The translations under genes were made by a program, and so were the position numbers. From Gemmatimonadota bacterium (GTDB lineage Bacteria > Gemmatimonadota > Gemmatimonadetes > Gemmatimonadales > GWC2-71-9): a stretch of DNA of 64,000 bases. The notes beneath the pieces are model-generated. The model had not been told where the DNA came from, searched no databases, and was given only the letters and a program-made list of their open reading frames with translations. Positions 50,564-58,544 of the stretch are shown piece after piece. The DNA lies in contig QHUZ01000021.1 in assembly GCA_003223395.1 (NCBI GenBank), forward strand, positions 1 through 64,000. The letters run 5' to 3'. The first letter of the stretch is position 1; each line of letters begins with the position of its first letter.

Positions 50564-52191
50564 TCGCCGCGTGGGTGTTCCGGCTGGCGTTGCAGCGGTT
50601 CCGCACCGCATGCGGGGATCCGCTGGCGGCGCAGGCAGCGCAGCTGCGCCGAATTCTCAGGGCCGCCGCGCGCAGCGAATTCGGCGTGCGCCATCAATTC
50701 ACGCGCATCGCGCGACTCGGTGATCCCCGCGAGATGATCCGGGCGTTCCAGACGGCCGTGCCCGTACGGTCCTACAAGGAGATGCGGGACGACTTGGACG
50801 CCGTGTACGCCGGTCGCTGGGAGATGCTGTGCCCGAGCCGGCCACTCCGATTCGCGATGACGGCCGGATCCACCGGGCACTACAAGTACATCCCCGTAAC
50901 CCGGGAGTACCACCGCGAGGTCGGCCGCAGCGCGATGATCTTCAACGGCGCGCTGGAGGCATGCTTTCCAGCGACGCGCAGCCTCAAGACGCAGTTTCTC
51001 GTCGGGTCCGCGGAGGGCGGTCGCTCGCCCGCGGGCATCCCGCAAGGGTTCGCGTCTGGCTTCAACTATCAGAACCTGCCGCGGTTCGTGCGGCGCCGGT
51101 TTGTCGCGCCGTATTGGATCTTCACGATCGACGATCCGGACGAGCGTGCGTACGCCGCCGGCCGCATTCTCATGGCCGAGCCACGGCTCGGCGTGCTGAG
51201 CGCGATTTCGCCGGTCAACCTCATCAACCTGCGGCAAGCGCTGGACCGCAACGCGGAACGCCTCATCGCCGATGTGGCGGGCGGCACGCTGACCACTCGG
51301 GGTTCGGCGGCGGTCGCCGGCGCGTGGTCCAGTCGCCGCGACCCGCGCCGCGCTCGTGCTTTGGACGATGCGTGGCGGACAAACGGCACGCTTCCCACCA
51401 GCCAGCTGTTTCCGGAGTTGCGCGTGCTGGTCTCGTGGCAGGGTGGCAACATGAGCTACTACCTCGATGATGCGCGTCGTGCGTTCGGGATCGACCAGAC
51501 CTTCGAGTTTCCGATCTCGGCGAGCGAGGGAGTCTTCGCGATCCCGCTGCACGGGAACCGTCCGGGTGGCGCGCTGGCGGTGACCTCGCATTTCCTGGAA
51601 TTCATTTCCGAAGGCGGTGGTACGCCGCTGCGCGCCGACGAGCTGGAACTGGGGCGTGAATACCGCATTGTCGTGACGAACGGCGGCGGGCTGTATCGCT
51701 ACGACATGGAGGACATCGTCCGTGTCACGTCGAGCTTTCGCGCGACGCCCGTGATCGAGTTCGTCAGCAAGCAGGACCGCCAGATCTCGGTGAGCAATGA
51801 GCGGCTCACGGAGCTGGATGTAACGCGCGCGATGCAGGAAGCCAGCCGCGAACGGCCCCGGCGGTTCCCGGAATTCCTGTTCGTGCCGTGCTCCGATCGC
51901 CGGTATCGGGTGGTGTTGGATGCGGCGGCGTGGCCCGGCGACGACCTCACCACTTTCGCGCAGGCGATCGAGCGTGAACTGCGCGAGGCGGCGAAGGGCT
52001 ACGACTTCGAGCGGGAAGATGCGCTCCTGTCGCCGCTGCAGCTGATCGTCACGGCGCCCGACGAACTCCGCAACTGGTTGCGCCGCCGCGAGCAGGACGC
52101 GCTGCCCAACGCGCAGATCAAGCCTTTGCACCTCACCAACGAGTTCAACGCGCACCAGGCCTTCACCGCGGTCGCCACGTATGCGGCTTGA
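50560..52191 (+). CDS. GH3-like acyl-adenylating enzyme (acyl-acid amido synthetase family)
   Basis: 543 residues; the GTG overlaps the previous stop (GTGA). GH3 hallmarks are the ATP loop TAGSTGHYKYIPVT (101-114), FPISASEGVFAIPL and the adenylate-binding NGGGLYRYDMEDIVRV (near 375-390), with a mobile C-terminal domain beyond about 430. Plant GH3 enzymes activate a carboxylic acid as acyl-AMP and join it to an amino acid, and bacterial homologues are mostly unstudied. Here it could conjugate the finished acyl chain to an amine. The length is close to plant members. Confidence 0.87.
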   Translation: MIAAWVFRLALQRFRTACGDPLAAQAAQLRRILRAAARSEFGVRHQFTRIARLGDPREMIRAFQTAVPVRSYKEMRDDLDAVYAGRWEMLCPSRPLRFAMTAGSTGHYKYIPVTREYHREVGRSAMIFNGALEACFPATRSLKTQFLVGSAEGGRSPAGIPQGFASGFNYQNLPRFVRRRFVAPYWIFTIDDPDERAYAAGRILMAEPRLGVLSAISPVNLINLRQALDRNAERLIADVAGGTLTTRGSAAVAGAWSSRRDPRRARALDDAWRTNGTLPTSQLFPELRVLVSWQGGNMSYYLDDARRAFGIDQTFEFPISASEGVFAIPLHGNRPGGALAVTSHFLEFISEGGGTPLRADELELGREYRIVVTNGGGLYRYDMEDIVRVTSSFRATPVIEFVSKQDRQISVSNERLTELDVTRAMQEASRERPRRFPEFLFVPCSDRRYRVVLDAAAWPGDDLTTFAQAIERELREAAKGYDFEREDALLSPLQLIVTAPDELRNWLRRREQDALPNAQIKPLHLTNEFNAHQAFTAVATYAA

Positions 52192-53209
52192 GGCACCAGC
52201 CGTCCGCATCGTAGACGTCGAAACCTGCGACTTCGGGATGATGTCCGCGTACGACACGGCCACCGTCCTCCGCGCGGCCTGTCCGGACGAGGCAGAGCGC
52301 TACCTCACGTCGTCGGCGTCGCGGCAGTTGATCGCCCAACTCGGCGTTGCGCGGCGCTATCTGACGCAGATTCCTGGGGCGCCGCCGCACCCTGCGCGCC
52401 TCAATGCGCTCGACCTGGCGCGCTCGGCGGTGGCGCGGCTCCAGGCGCGACGCGCGCATGATCTCCGCAGTCTCGATGCGCTGATCTTTGTCAGCACATC
52501 AAATCCCAATCCGTGCAACAGCCAGGCGGCGCTGCTTGCGGCGCAGTGCGGGATCAGGGCTTCGTGCATGGATCTCAAGGCGGGGTGCAGCGGCGGCGTG
52601 CTCGGCCTCATGCAGGCCGCGCTCCTGCTGCAAGCCGGATGTAAGCGTGTGCTGGTCGTCATGGCGGAGAACCTCTCGCAGTTCACGCCACCGGACGATC
52701 TCCGCATGCTGCTGACGGTAGGGGACGGCGCGGCCTGCGTACTGCTCGAGCGGACGCCGAACGGATCCGGGTTCCTGTCGATGATTCACGGCACCGAGCC
52801 TGCACTGGCCGGCTCGATGACCGTGTCGTCGCGATTCCCGCCGGTTGATGCGAATGCGCGGTACCAGTACGAGTTCCACGACGTCAACCGGGCCGCCGAG
52901 TTCGTGCGCGCCCGTTGGCGCACGCTGTTTTGCGAGAGTCTCGCCTCCGCCGGCGTCTGCCGGGAAGGTCTCGGGTACGCACTGTTCCATCAGACACACG
53001 CCGCGCAGATGGACGACCTCATGACGGACCTGCGGCTCGATCCCGCGGCCGTCCCGGTGGTCGTGCGCGACTACGGCAACATGGGCACGCCCACATTCGC
53101 CGTCGCCCTGGCGGGGATCCACTCGAGACTTCTGCCGGGCGACCGAATCCTGTTGCAAGCGGTCGGCGGCGGCGTGAGCTGGTGCGCGATCGTCGCGGAG
53201 CACCAGTGA
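52181..53209 (+). CDS. Beta-ketoacyl synthase III-like enzyme 2
   Basis: 342 residues; the ATG lies 11 bp inside the GH3 gene. The triad is cysteine 136 in LKAGCSGGVLGL, histidine 270 in LFHQTHAAQM and asparagine 300 in DYGNMGTPTF, ending in LQAVGGGVSWCAIV. It differs widely from the first KASIII-like protein, so the pair probably performs distinct steps, such as condensation and ester or amide-forming acyl transfer. It is closer in feel to the 3-oxoacyl-ACP synthases of secondary metabolism, but this is inference. Confidence 0.86.
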   Translation: MRLEAPAVRIVDVETCDFGMMSAYDTATVLRAACPDEAERYLTSSASRQLIAQLGVARRYLTQIPGAPPHPARLNALDLARSAVARLQARRAHDLRSLDALIFVSTSNPNPCNSQAALLAAQCGIRASCMDLKAGCSGGVLGLMQAALLLQAGCKRVLVVMAENLSQFTPPDDLRMLLTVGDGAACVLLERTPNGSGFLSMIHGTEPALAGSMTVSSRFPPVDANARYQYEFHDVNRAAEFVRARWRTLFCESLASAGVCREGLGYALFHQTHAAQMDDLMTDLRLDPAAVPVVVRDYGNMGTPTFAVALAGIHSRLLPGDRILLQAVGGGVSWCAIVAEHQ

Positions 53210-55524
53210 AGCTCGCGCAGCTGGTCGTACGCCGGCGCGGCTGGATCGCGGTGCTGTGGGTGGCCGCCGCGGTCGTGTTCGTCCCACGCGCGAGCCGGCT
53301 GCCGAACGTCCTCCAGACCAGTGCGCGCGTCGAGGGAAGCGAATCCGCCGCCGTCGAGCGGCTGCTCCAGGGGCCACTCGCATCGGCCTACGCGCGGTAT
53401 GCAGTCCTCGTCATCGGTGGTGTGCCGTCCCCGGCAACGGCGGAAGGAGCGGCGGCGCTGCGGCGCGTGATTCAACCTGTGGCCGCTGCGCCGCAGGTCG
53501 CGGGGGTGTTTTCCTATCTGGACCGAGCGGACAGCCTGCTGGTGAGTCCTGCTGGTCGCGGCACGCTCGTGATCGTGGGACTCGCCGCCGACAGCGCCAC
53601 GAAACCCGACCGCATCATTCCGCATTTGCGCAGTCTCACCGAGCGGCTGGCCGGGGCGTTGCGCCGGGATTATCCCGACATCGTGCTGCGCTGGACTGGT
53701 GAGACGCCACTCAACGTCGATCTGCGACGGACCAGCGCCGCCGATGTGCAGCACGCTGAGCGCCGGGCGCTGCCGGTGACGGCGGCGCTGTTAGTGCTCG
53801 CCTTCGGCGCGCTGGCGGCGGCGCTCGTGCCCGTGGTGGCGGGTGCGGTGGCGATCGCGATCGCGTTGGGTGCGGCCGCCGTCGCGGCCGGCATCTGGCC
53901 GCTGTCGATCCTCCTGCAGAGCGTCGTCCCGATGCTCGGCCTCGGGTTGGGTATCGATTACGCGCTGCTGATGGTGAGCCGGTTCCGCGACGCACTCGGT
54001 GAGGGCCGAGAGCCGAGCGCCGCGGCCGCAGAAGCGGCGCAGCATGCCGGCCACACGATTCTGCTCTCGGCGGCGACGGTCGCCCTGGGTTTCCTGGTGC
54101 TGCTCACCGTCCCGCTCAACGAGATGCGCGCGATCGCGGCGGCTGGCCTTCTCGTCGTCGTCACGTCGGCGCTGCTCGCGACGACGCTGCTGCCCGGCGT
54201 CCTCGCGACGCTCGGGGCGCGCATCGATTGGGGCCGAGTGCGGCGCGCGACGTTCCGGCGGACTTCGGTCGAGTGGTGGCGGCGCTGGGGTCGCTGGGTC
54301 ACTGGCCATCCGTGGGTTGCCCTCGTCGCCGGCGGCCTGCCGCTCGTGGTCCTGGCGCTGCAGGCGATCGGGCTCCAGTCGGGGCTGCCGCGCGGCGACT
54401 GGCTGCCGGCGTCGATGGAATCCGCGCGCGCGTTGAGCGATCTGCGAAGGATGGGGCGGAGCGGGATGATCCAAACCCTGCGGATCGTCGTGACCATGCC
54501 GGAGCACGTCTCGGTCCGGCAGCCCGCGGGCTGGGATGCCGTGGCTCGGTACACGCAAACGTTGCAGGCGGATCCTCGGGTCGCGCGCGTGCGATCCATC
54601 GTGACCGTGCTCGAGGCCGCCGGGATGAGCCGCGCAAAACTCGCGAGCACTCCGGGCTTCACGACACGGCGCTTGACCGCCGGCTTGCTCAGCCGGGACG
54701 GGCGACTCGCACTCGTCGAGGTGATGCCGGGCGAGTCGGTCGCACCGAACGAGGTGCTCGCGTTCGTACGCGAGCTACGCGCCATGGGTACGCGGCGGCT
54801 TGGGATCGGCGGCGCTTCGCTCACGGTCGGCGGGCTGCCGGCATTCAATACCGACTATCAGGACGCCGTGGCCGGTCGCTTCTGGCACATCGTCGCGCTC
54901 GTCGTGGGCGGGACCATGTTGGCGCTGTTCGTCGGGTTCCGATCGGTCTTGGTTCCGCTCAAAGCGGTGGTCCTGAACCTCCTGTCGGTCGGCGCAGCAT
55001 TCGGCGCGCTGAAACTGGTCTTTCAGGACGGCCACGGCGCGCGCCTGCTGGGCGTGACACAGCCCCTGGGCGCGGTGTTCTCGTCATTGCCCGTGGTGGT
55101 GTTCTGCATCGTGTTCGGCCTGAGCATGGACTATGAGGTGTTTCTCATGACGCGCATTCGCGAAGCCCGCAACGCCGGCATGAGCGATCACGACGCCATC
55201 GTCGAGGGCCTGGGAAGTACGGCGCAGGTCATCACGAACGCCGCGGCGATCATGCTGGTCGTGTTCGCGGCCTTCACTCTCGGTGACGTGCTGCTGACCA
55301 AACTGCTGGGCTTCGCGCTCGCCGTGGCGGTGCTGCTCGACGCCACGATCGTCCGAATGATCGTGGGGCCGGCGCTGTTACAGCTGGCGGGAAAGTGGAA
55401 CTGGTGGCCGGCGGGGAACCGCCTACCGGAGTCGCGGGAGCTTGGGGGGCTTCGGCCCGTGGCGGACGGCGCCCCGCACGGCTACGTACTCGAGCGGCGT
55501 CCCGGTCCGCGCACATCGCAGTAG
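53206..55524 (+). CDS. MMPL/RND-family exporter
   Basis: 772 residues; the GTG overlaps the previous stop (GTGA). It has twelve predicted helices with two large extracytoplasmic loops after helices 1 and 7. The proton-relay regions typical of MmpL transporters are present in both halves: LGLGIDYALLMVSRFRDALG and IVFGLSMDYEVFLMTRIREA. MmpL and hopanoid transporters move lipids and lipid-like metabolites out of the inner membrane. As the last gene it is the likely exporter of the operon's acyl product. The 3' end overlaps the convergent gene by 102 bp. Confidence 0.92.
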   Translation: MKLAQLVVRRRGWIAVLWVAAAVVFVPRASRLPNVLQTSARVEGSESAAVERLLQGPLASAYARYAVLVIGGVPSPATAEGAAALRRVIQPVAAAPQVAGVFSYLDRADSLLVSPAGRGTLVIVGLAADSATKPDRIIPHLRSLTERLAGALRRDYPDIVLRWTGETPLNVDLRRTSAADVQHAERRALPVTAALLVLAFGALAAALVPVVAGAVAIAIALGAAAVAAGIWPLSILLQSVVPMLGLGLGIDYALLMVSRFRDALGEGREPSAAAAEAAQHAGHTILLSAATVALGFLVLLTVPLNEMRAIAAAGLLVVVTSALLATTLLPGVLATLGARIDWGRVRRATFRRTSVEWWRRWGRWVTGHPWVALVAGGLPLVVLALQAIGLQSGLPRGDWLPASMESARALSDLRRMGRSGMIQTLRIVVTMPEHVSVRQPAGWDAVARYTQTLQADPRVARVRSIVTVLEAAGMSRAKLASTPGFTTRRLTAGLLSRDGRLALVEVMPGESVAPNEVLAFVRELRAMGTRRLGIGGASLTVGGLPAFNTDYQDAVAGRFWHIVALVVGGTMLALFVGFRSVLVPLKAVVLNLLSVGAAFGALKLVFQDGHGARLLGVTQPLGAVFSSLPVVVFCIVFGLSMDYEVFLMTRIREARNAGMSDHDAIVEGLGSTAQVITNAAAIMLVVFAAFTLGDVLLTKLLGFALAVAVLLDATIVRMIVGPALLQLAGKWNWWPAGNRLPESRELGGLRPVADGAPHGYVLERRPGPRTSQ

Positions 55525-56007
55525 CAGCCCGCCGCGGCTCATGTCGCCACGGCCGGCGAACGTGGCTGGGAAGAGCAGGCGATCACCGAAGACGTCCAGG
55601 AGCGGGCCGACGTACTTGTCCGTCGCGACGCTTCCCAGCAACACGACACGGTCGTCTGTCGCGAGTCCGCGGTGCAGCGCGGTCGCATCCCGAACCAGGG
55701 GTTCCCGAAACGCAGGCTCGGCTTCGTCCACCGGTACGGTCGCCATCTTCCGCAAATCGTCGACCCGAATCAGCACATCGGCCGGGAGGAGGCCGCGCCC
55801 CGGCGCGATTACGTACGCCCGCCCAAACCGCGTGGCGTACGCGAGCTTCCCGCGGAAATAGAGGCTGCTCATGAAGGTGAACACTTCGCCGAGCGGCGCG
55901 CCGCCGTTGGCAAGGCGCGCGGTCAGCGGGCTCGTCTGACTTTTGAGCAACAGCTGCGCGCGTGTGCCGGCGCAGCTGGCGGGGGACAGCAGAAATACTG
56001 TCAGCAC
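55423..56007 (-). CDS. Conserved-looking hypothetical protein, convergent overlap with the MMPL gene
   Basis: 194 residues from a GTG at 56007, chosen because GGAG stands seven bases upstream and the preceding 27-codon ORF stops one base before it. The sequence has the texture of a soluble conserved protein (LTARLANGGAPLGEVFTFMS, SLYFRGKLAYATRFGRAYVI, DRLLFPATFAGRGDMSRGGL, EYVAVRGAVRHGPKPPKLP). I do not recognise the family. The last 34 codons are antisense to the end of the MMPL gene. Confidence 0.65.
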   Translation of the reverse strand: MLTVFLLSPASCAGTRAQLLLKSQTSPLTARLANGGAPLGEVFTFMSSLYFRGKLAYATRFGRAYVIAPGRGLLPADVLIRVDDLRKMATVPVDEAEPAFREPLVRDATALHRGLATDDRVVLLGSVATDKYVGPLLDVFGDRLLFPATFAGRGDMSRGGLLLRCARTGTPLEYVAVRGAVRHGPKPPKLPRLR

Positions 56008-56008
56008 A

Positions 56009-56092
56009 CTACCGCTCCATGTACCGTCGCAAGAAAAACATTGCCGCGCCAAAGATCACAATTATCAGGATGATCCAGATGATCCGGGGCAT
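56009..56092 (-). CDS. 27-residue membrane micropeptide
   Basis: The ORF reads MPRIIWIILIIVIFGAAMFF, then LRRYMER and a TAG stop: one membrane helix with a basic end. A strong Shine-Dalgarno (AGGAGGA) lies seven bases before the ATG. The stop is one base from the GTG of the downstream hypothetical gene, whose ribosome-binding site sits inside the last codons. This points to translational coupling. Function unknown. Confidence 0.7.
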   Translation of the reverse strand: MPRIIWIILIIVIFGAAMFFLRRYMER

Positions 56093-56131
56093 TCTGTCAT
56101 CCTCCTGAATAGGTATCCGCGCGAAAAAATA

Positions 56132-56160
56132 TTGCATCCCCAAACCCGGTTTCACATATT
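56132..56160 (+). promoter_or_regulatory. Candidate leaderless promoter for the coiled-coil membrane protein
   Basis: TTGCAT (56132-56137), a 17-bp spacer and CATATT (56155-56160), then six bases to the ATG at 56167. Confidence 0.45.
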
Positions 56161-56166
56161 TACCCC

Positions 56167-56610
56167 ATGTTCGGGCTCGGCGGCGGTCTCTTCACCTTCG
56201 CGGCGCTGTTCTACTTCGTCGCGGACTACGAGCACATGACCGGGTGGAAATGGGCCCTCGCGAGTATCGCGGTCACCTTAACTATCAACCAGCTGTTCCC
56301 CGCGTCCTTCATCTTCGTGCTACCCGCCCAGTTTGGGCTCTTCCTCGTGATGTGGTGGGCGCACCTCAAGAATCAGGCCCAGCGTGATGTCGAACGCGAC
56401 CAGCGCCAGAAGGACAGCGTGCGCGAGCGCCAGCAGCGGGTCAGCCGGGCCAGGGAAGAAACCGCGGCCAATACCGATTTTGTCGCGCAGGAGCGTGAGC
56501 GGGAGGCGGCCGCTGCCGCCGCGCTGAAGGAGCGCCAGGAGCGGGTCCGGCTGGCGCGAGAACAGCGCGAGCGTGAGGAGCGCGACATGGGGAAGGGAAC
56601 GGGAACCTAG
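56167..56610 (+). CDS. Membrane protein with C-terminal coiled coil, unknown function
   Basis: 147 residues. Hydrophobic helices cover about 1-17, 28-44 and 46-64 (LFTFAALFYFVADYEHMTGW, WALASIAVTLTINQLFPASF, FIFVLPAQFGLFLVMWWAHL). From residue 68 onward the protein is highly charged, with Arg/Glu/Gln-rich heptads (QRDVERDQRQKDSVRERQQR, EREREAAAAAALKERQERVR), predicting a long cytoplasmic coiled coil. It stops 1 bp from the convergent gene. I do not recognise the family. Confidence 0.7.
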   Translation: MFGLGGGLFTFAALFYFVADYEHMTGWKWALASIAVTLTINQLFPASFIFVLPAQFGLFLVMWWAHLKNQAQRDVERDQRQKDSVRERQQRVSRAREETAANTDFVAQEREREAAAAAALKERQERVRLAREQREREERDMGKGTGT

Positions 56611-56611
56611 A

Positions 56612-57271
56612 TCAGATTCGTCCCTGGCCCAAGGTCCAGGCCGTCGAGATGCCGAGTCCCAACCACAGCAGGTCCAGCAGTCGGAACGTCCCCCAAAACA
56701 GCGCCCAGAATCCCAGCGTAGACAAGAACTGGTCGAAGTGCACGTGCACGAGACGCTCGCGCTCGGCAAATGAGGACGCCTTCGCCGCAGTCATCGCCTC
56801 GCTGATCATCTGCTGCCGCAATTCGTACCCGGGTCCGAAGAATGTTGTGTCGGCGACGCGGTCGGGACGCGTGTCGATCGTCTTCTGCAATTCCGGCGAA
56901 AAGGACTTGTGCTGGGTCTTTTCGACGAGGAAGATCATGGTCAGCGATCCGGGATTGTTCGCGAGCTCCTGGCGCAGGATCGGCTGCAAGGCGACGACGA
57001 TGAGGACCACCTTCGCGAAGAACACGGTCAGCAGGGTCAGCACGGCCGCCAGCGCGCCGGTCGCCTTGGTCGGCGGTTTGGCGGTTTTCGCGATCACGAT
57101 CCCCAGCAGTCCGCCGACACCCCACGCGGCGACGCCGACGGCTTGGTGCGTCACGTAGACCAGGCCTACCCACGCGACGATGATCCCGATGCCCGCAAGC
57201 ACGCCGGCCAGCAGCGGCGATCCTTCCGCGCGCGGCGGCGCCGCCTTGCCGTAGACCCGGACCGTGCCCAT
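56612..57271 (-). CDS. Integral membrane protein of unknown function
   Basis: 219 residues if begun at the ATG at 57271, where a TATCGT hexamer ends seven bases upstream; an in-frame ATG at 57301 is the alternative. Membrane helices appear at LLAGVLAGIGIIVAWVGLVY, VAAWGVGGLLGIVIAKT, ALAAVLTLLTVFFAKVVLIV and a C-terminal FWALFWGTFRLLDLLWLGLG. A charged loop sits between helices 3 and 4 (KTQHKSFSPELQKTIDTRPD). No motif of known function. Confidence 0.65.
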   Translation of the reverse strand: MGTVRVYGKAAPPRAEGSPLLAGVLAGIGIIVAWVGLVYVTHQAVGVAAWGVGGLLGIVIAKTAKPPTKATGALAAVLTLLTVFFAKVVLIVVALQPILRQELANNPGSLTMIFLVEKTQHKSFSPELQKTIDTRPDRVADTTFFGPGYELRQQMISEAMTAAKASSFAERERLVHVHFDQFLSTLGFWALFWGTFRLLDLLWLGLGISTAWTLGQGRI

Positions 57272-57340
57272 GTGCCATACGATAGTGAGCGACGTTCCCA
57301 TTTGCACGACTGATTGTGTCGTCTGGCGCGGGGCTGCTGC

Positions 57341-58084
57341 TCAGCCGGTCGTCAGCATCACTGGGGCGTGATCGCTCGTTCCGACGTCCGCCTGCACGAT
57401 GCAGCTGGATGCCCGTTCTGCGATCGCCGGTGAAGCGAGCACGTAGTCGAGGCGCCAGCCGATGTTCCGGGCGCGCAGATTCCGCCACGGCGCCCACCAC
57501 GTAAACAGATTCGGATTGTCGGGATCGAAGCGGCGTCCCAGGTCCACGAGCTGGGTGCCGAGCAGTGTTTCGAAGAGCGCGCGCTCCTCGGGGCGCTGTC
57601 CCACCGCGTTGGGTTTCCGCTCCTTGGGGTGCACGTCCATCTCGGTGCGCGCGATGTTCAGGTCGCCGCACAGAATCAGCCGTCGGCCATCGGCCGTCAG
57701 CCGCGCGGCCCAATCGCGGAGGCTCGTTACGAACGCGAGCTTCGCCGGGTAATCCTTGCCGCCGTTCGGCACATAGATCGATGCGATGACCAGGTCGCCA
57801 TGCTCCACCTGCACGATCCGGGATTCCATGTCGAACGGCGGATGACTGAACACCGGATCGACGGCGAAAAGGTCTTTGCGGACGTGTAACGAGACGCCCG
57901 AATAGCCCTTCAGGGTGTGCCAATAGGCGTGGTAGTCGGGGAGCTTGGATTCGGCGGGGATCTGGGCGGTGGTGGCCTTCAGCTCCTGCAGGCACACCAC
58001 GTCCGGACGATCGCGCTGCAGCCATTCACGCAGCTGCGCCGCCCGGGCCCGAATGCCGTTGACGTTCCAGGTCGCGATTTTCAC
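57341..58084 (-). CDS. xthA: Exodeoxyribonuclease III (AP endonuclease)
   Basis: 247 residues, GTG start giving MKIATWNVNGIRARAAQLRE. Family residues are in place: asparagine 7, the metal-binding glutamate 34 in CLQELK, the tyrosine of IYVPNGG, aspartate and asparagine in CGDLNIA, and the C-terminal SDHAPV histidine. It cuts DNA at abasic sites and removes 3'-blocking groups in base-excision repair. The length is typical. A TATCGT hexamer ends six bases before the GTG. It is divergent from the ArsR-AHSA1-VOC operon. Confidence 0.95.
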   Translation of the reverse strand: MKIATWNVNGIRARAAQLREWLQRDRPDVVCLQELKATTAQIPAESKLPDYHAYWHTLKGYSGVSLHVRKDLFAVDPVFSHPPFDMESRIVQVEHGDLVIASIYVPNGGKDYPAKLAFVTSLRDWAARLTADGRRLILCGDLNIARTEMDVHPKERKPNAVGQRPEERALFETLLGTQLVDLGRRFDPDNPNLFTWWAPWRNLRARNIGWRLDYVLASPAIAERASSCIVQADVGTSDHAPVMLTTG

Positions 58085-58090
58085 CCCCGA

Positions 58091-58096
58091 ACGATA
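58091..58096 (-). promoter_or_regulatory. Candidate leaderless -10 element for xthA
   Basis: TATCGT on the minus strand, six bases before the GTG at 58084. It lies back to back with the promoter of the ArsR operon. Confidence 0.35.
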
Positions 58097-58101
58097 AGGC
58101 C

Positions 58102-58131
58102 TTGACAGCCGCGCGGGACCCGCCGTACATT
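58102..58131 (+). promoter_or_regulatory. Candidate sigma-70 promoter for the ArsR operon
   Basis: A perfect TTGACA (58102-58107), an 18-bp spacer and TACATT (58126-58131). Eleven bases separate the -10 from the ATG, so the leader would be only a few bases. An AACTAGTT palindrome at the start of the gene could be an autoregulatory site. Confidence 0.55.
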
Positions 58132-58142
58132 ACCCGACAGTT

Positions 58143-58544
58143 ATGAAACCAACTAGTTATGCTCTCGACGCGACCTTCGCGGCCCTGGCCGATCCCACCC
58201 GCCGCGCCATCCTGGCGCGCCTCGCGACCGGCGAGGCGTCGGTCGCCGAGCTGGCGGAGCCGTTCGACATGAGCCAGCCCGCCATCTCGAAGCATCTCAA
58301 GGTGCTGGAGCGCGCCGGGTTGATTTCCCGCGGCCGCGAGGCGCAACGCCGGCCGCGGCGCCTGGAACCGCGGCCGCTCGCCGACGCGACCGATTGGATC
58401 GAGCGCTACCGTCGCATCTGGGAAGGGAATTACAAGCGACTCGACGCCGTGCTCCAGGAGCTCAAGGACAAGCAGCGGAGGACCGTGGATGCGCTCGTGG
58501 ACGAGGGTAAGCCCAGGCCGAAAAAAAAGAGGAGAACCAGATGA
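58143..58544 (+). CDS. ArsR-family winged-helix transcriptional regulator
   Basis: 133 residues. The winged helix (about 8-75) contains ATFAALADPTRRAILARLAT, then the recognition helix in DMSQPAISKHLKVLERAGLI. The C-terminal half is helical and ends in a lysine/arginine-rich tail (GKPRPKKKRRTR). No metal-binding cysteine pair is present, so it belongs to the non-metal branch usually found with AHSA1-domain genes. It overlaps the next gene by ATGA and probably represses this three-gene operon. Confidence 0.92.
   Translation: MKPTSYALDATFAALADPTRRAILARLATGEASVAELAEPFDMSQPAISKHLKVLERAGLISRGREAQRRPRRLEPRPLADATDWIERYRRIWEGNYKRLDAVLQELKDKQRRTVDALVDEGKPRPKKKRRTR

Noticed and set aside
50416-52263. 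615-codon open frame on the minus strand
   Set aside because: Antisense to the GH3-like gene, which has clear family motifs; the minus frame has none.
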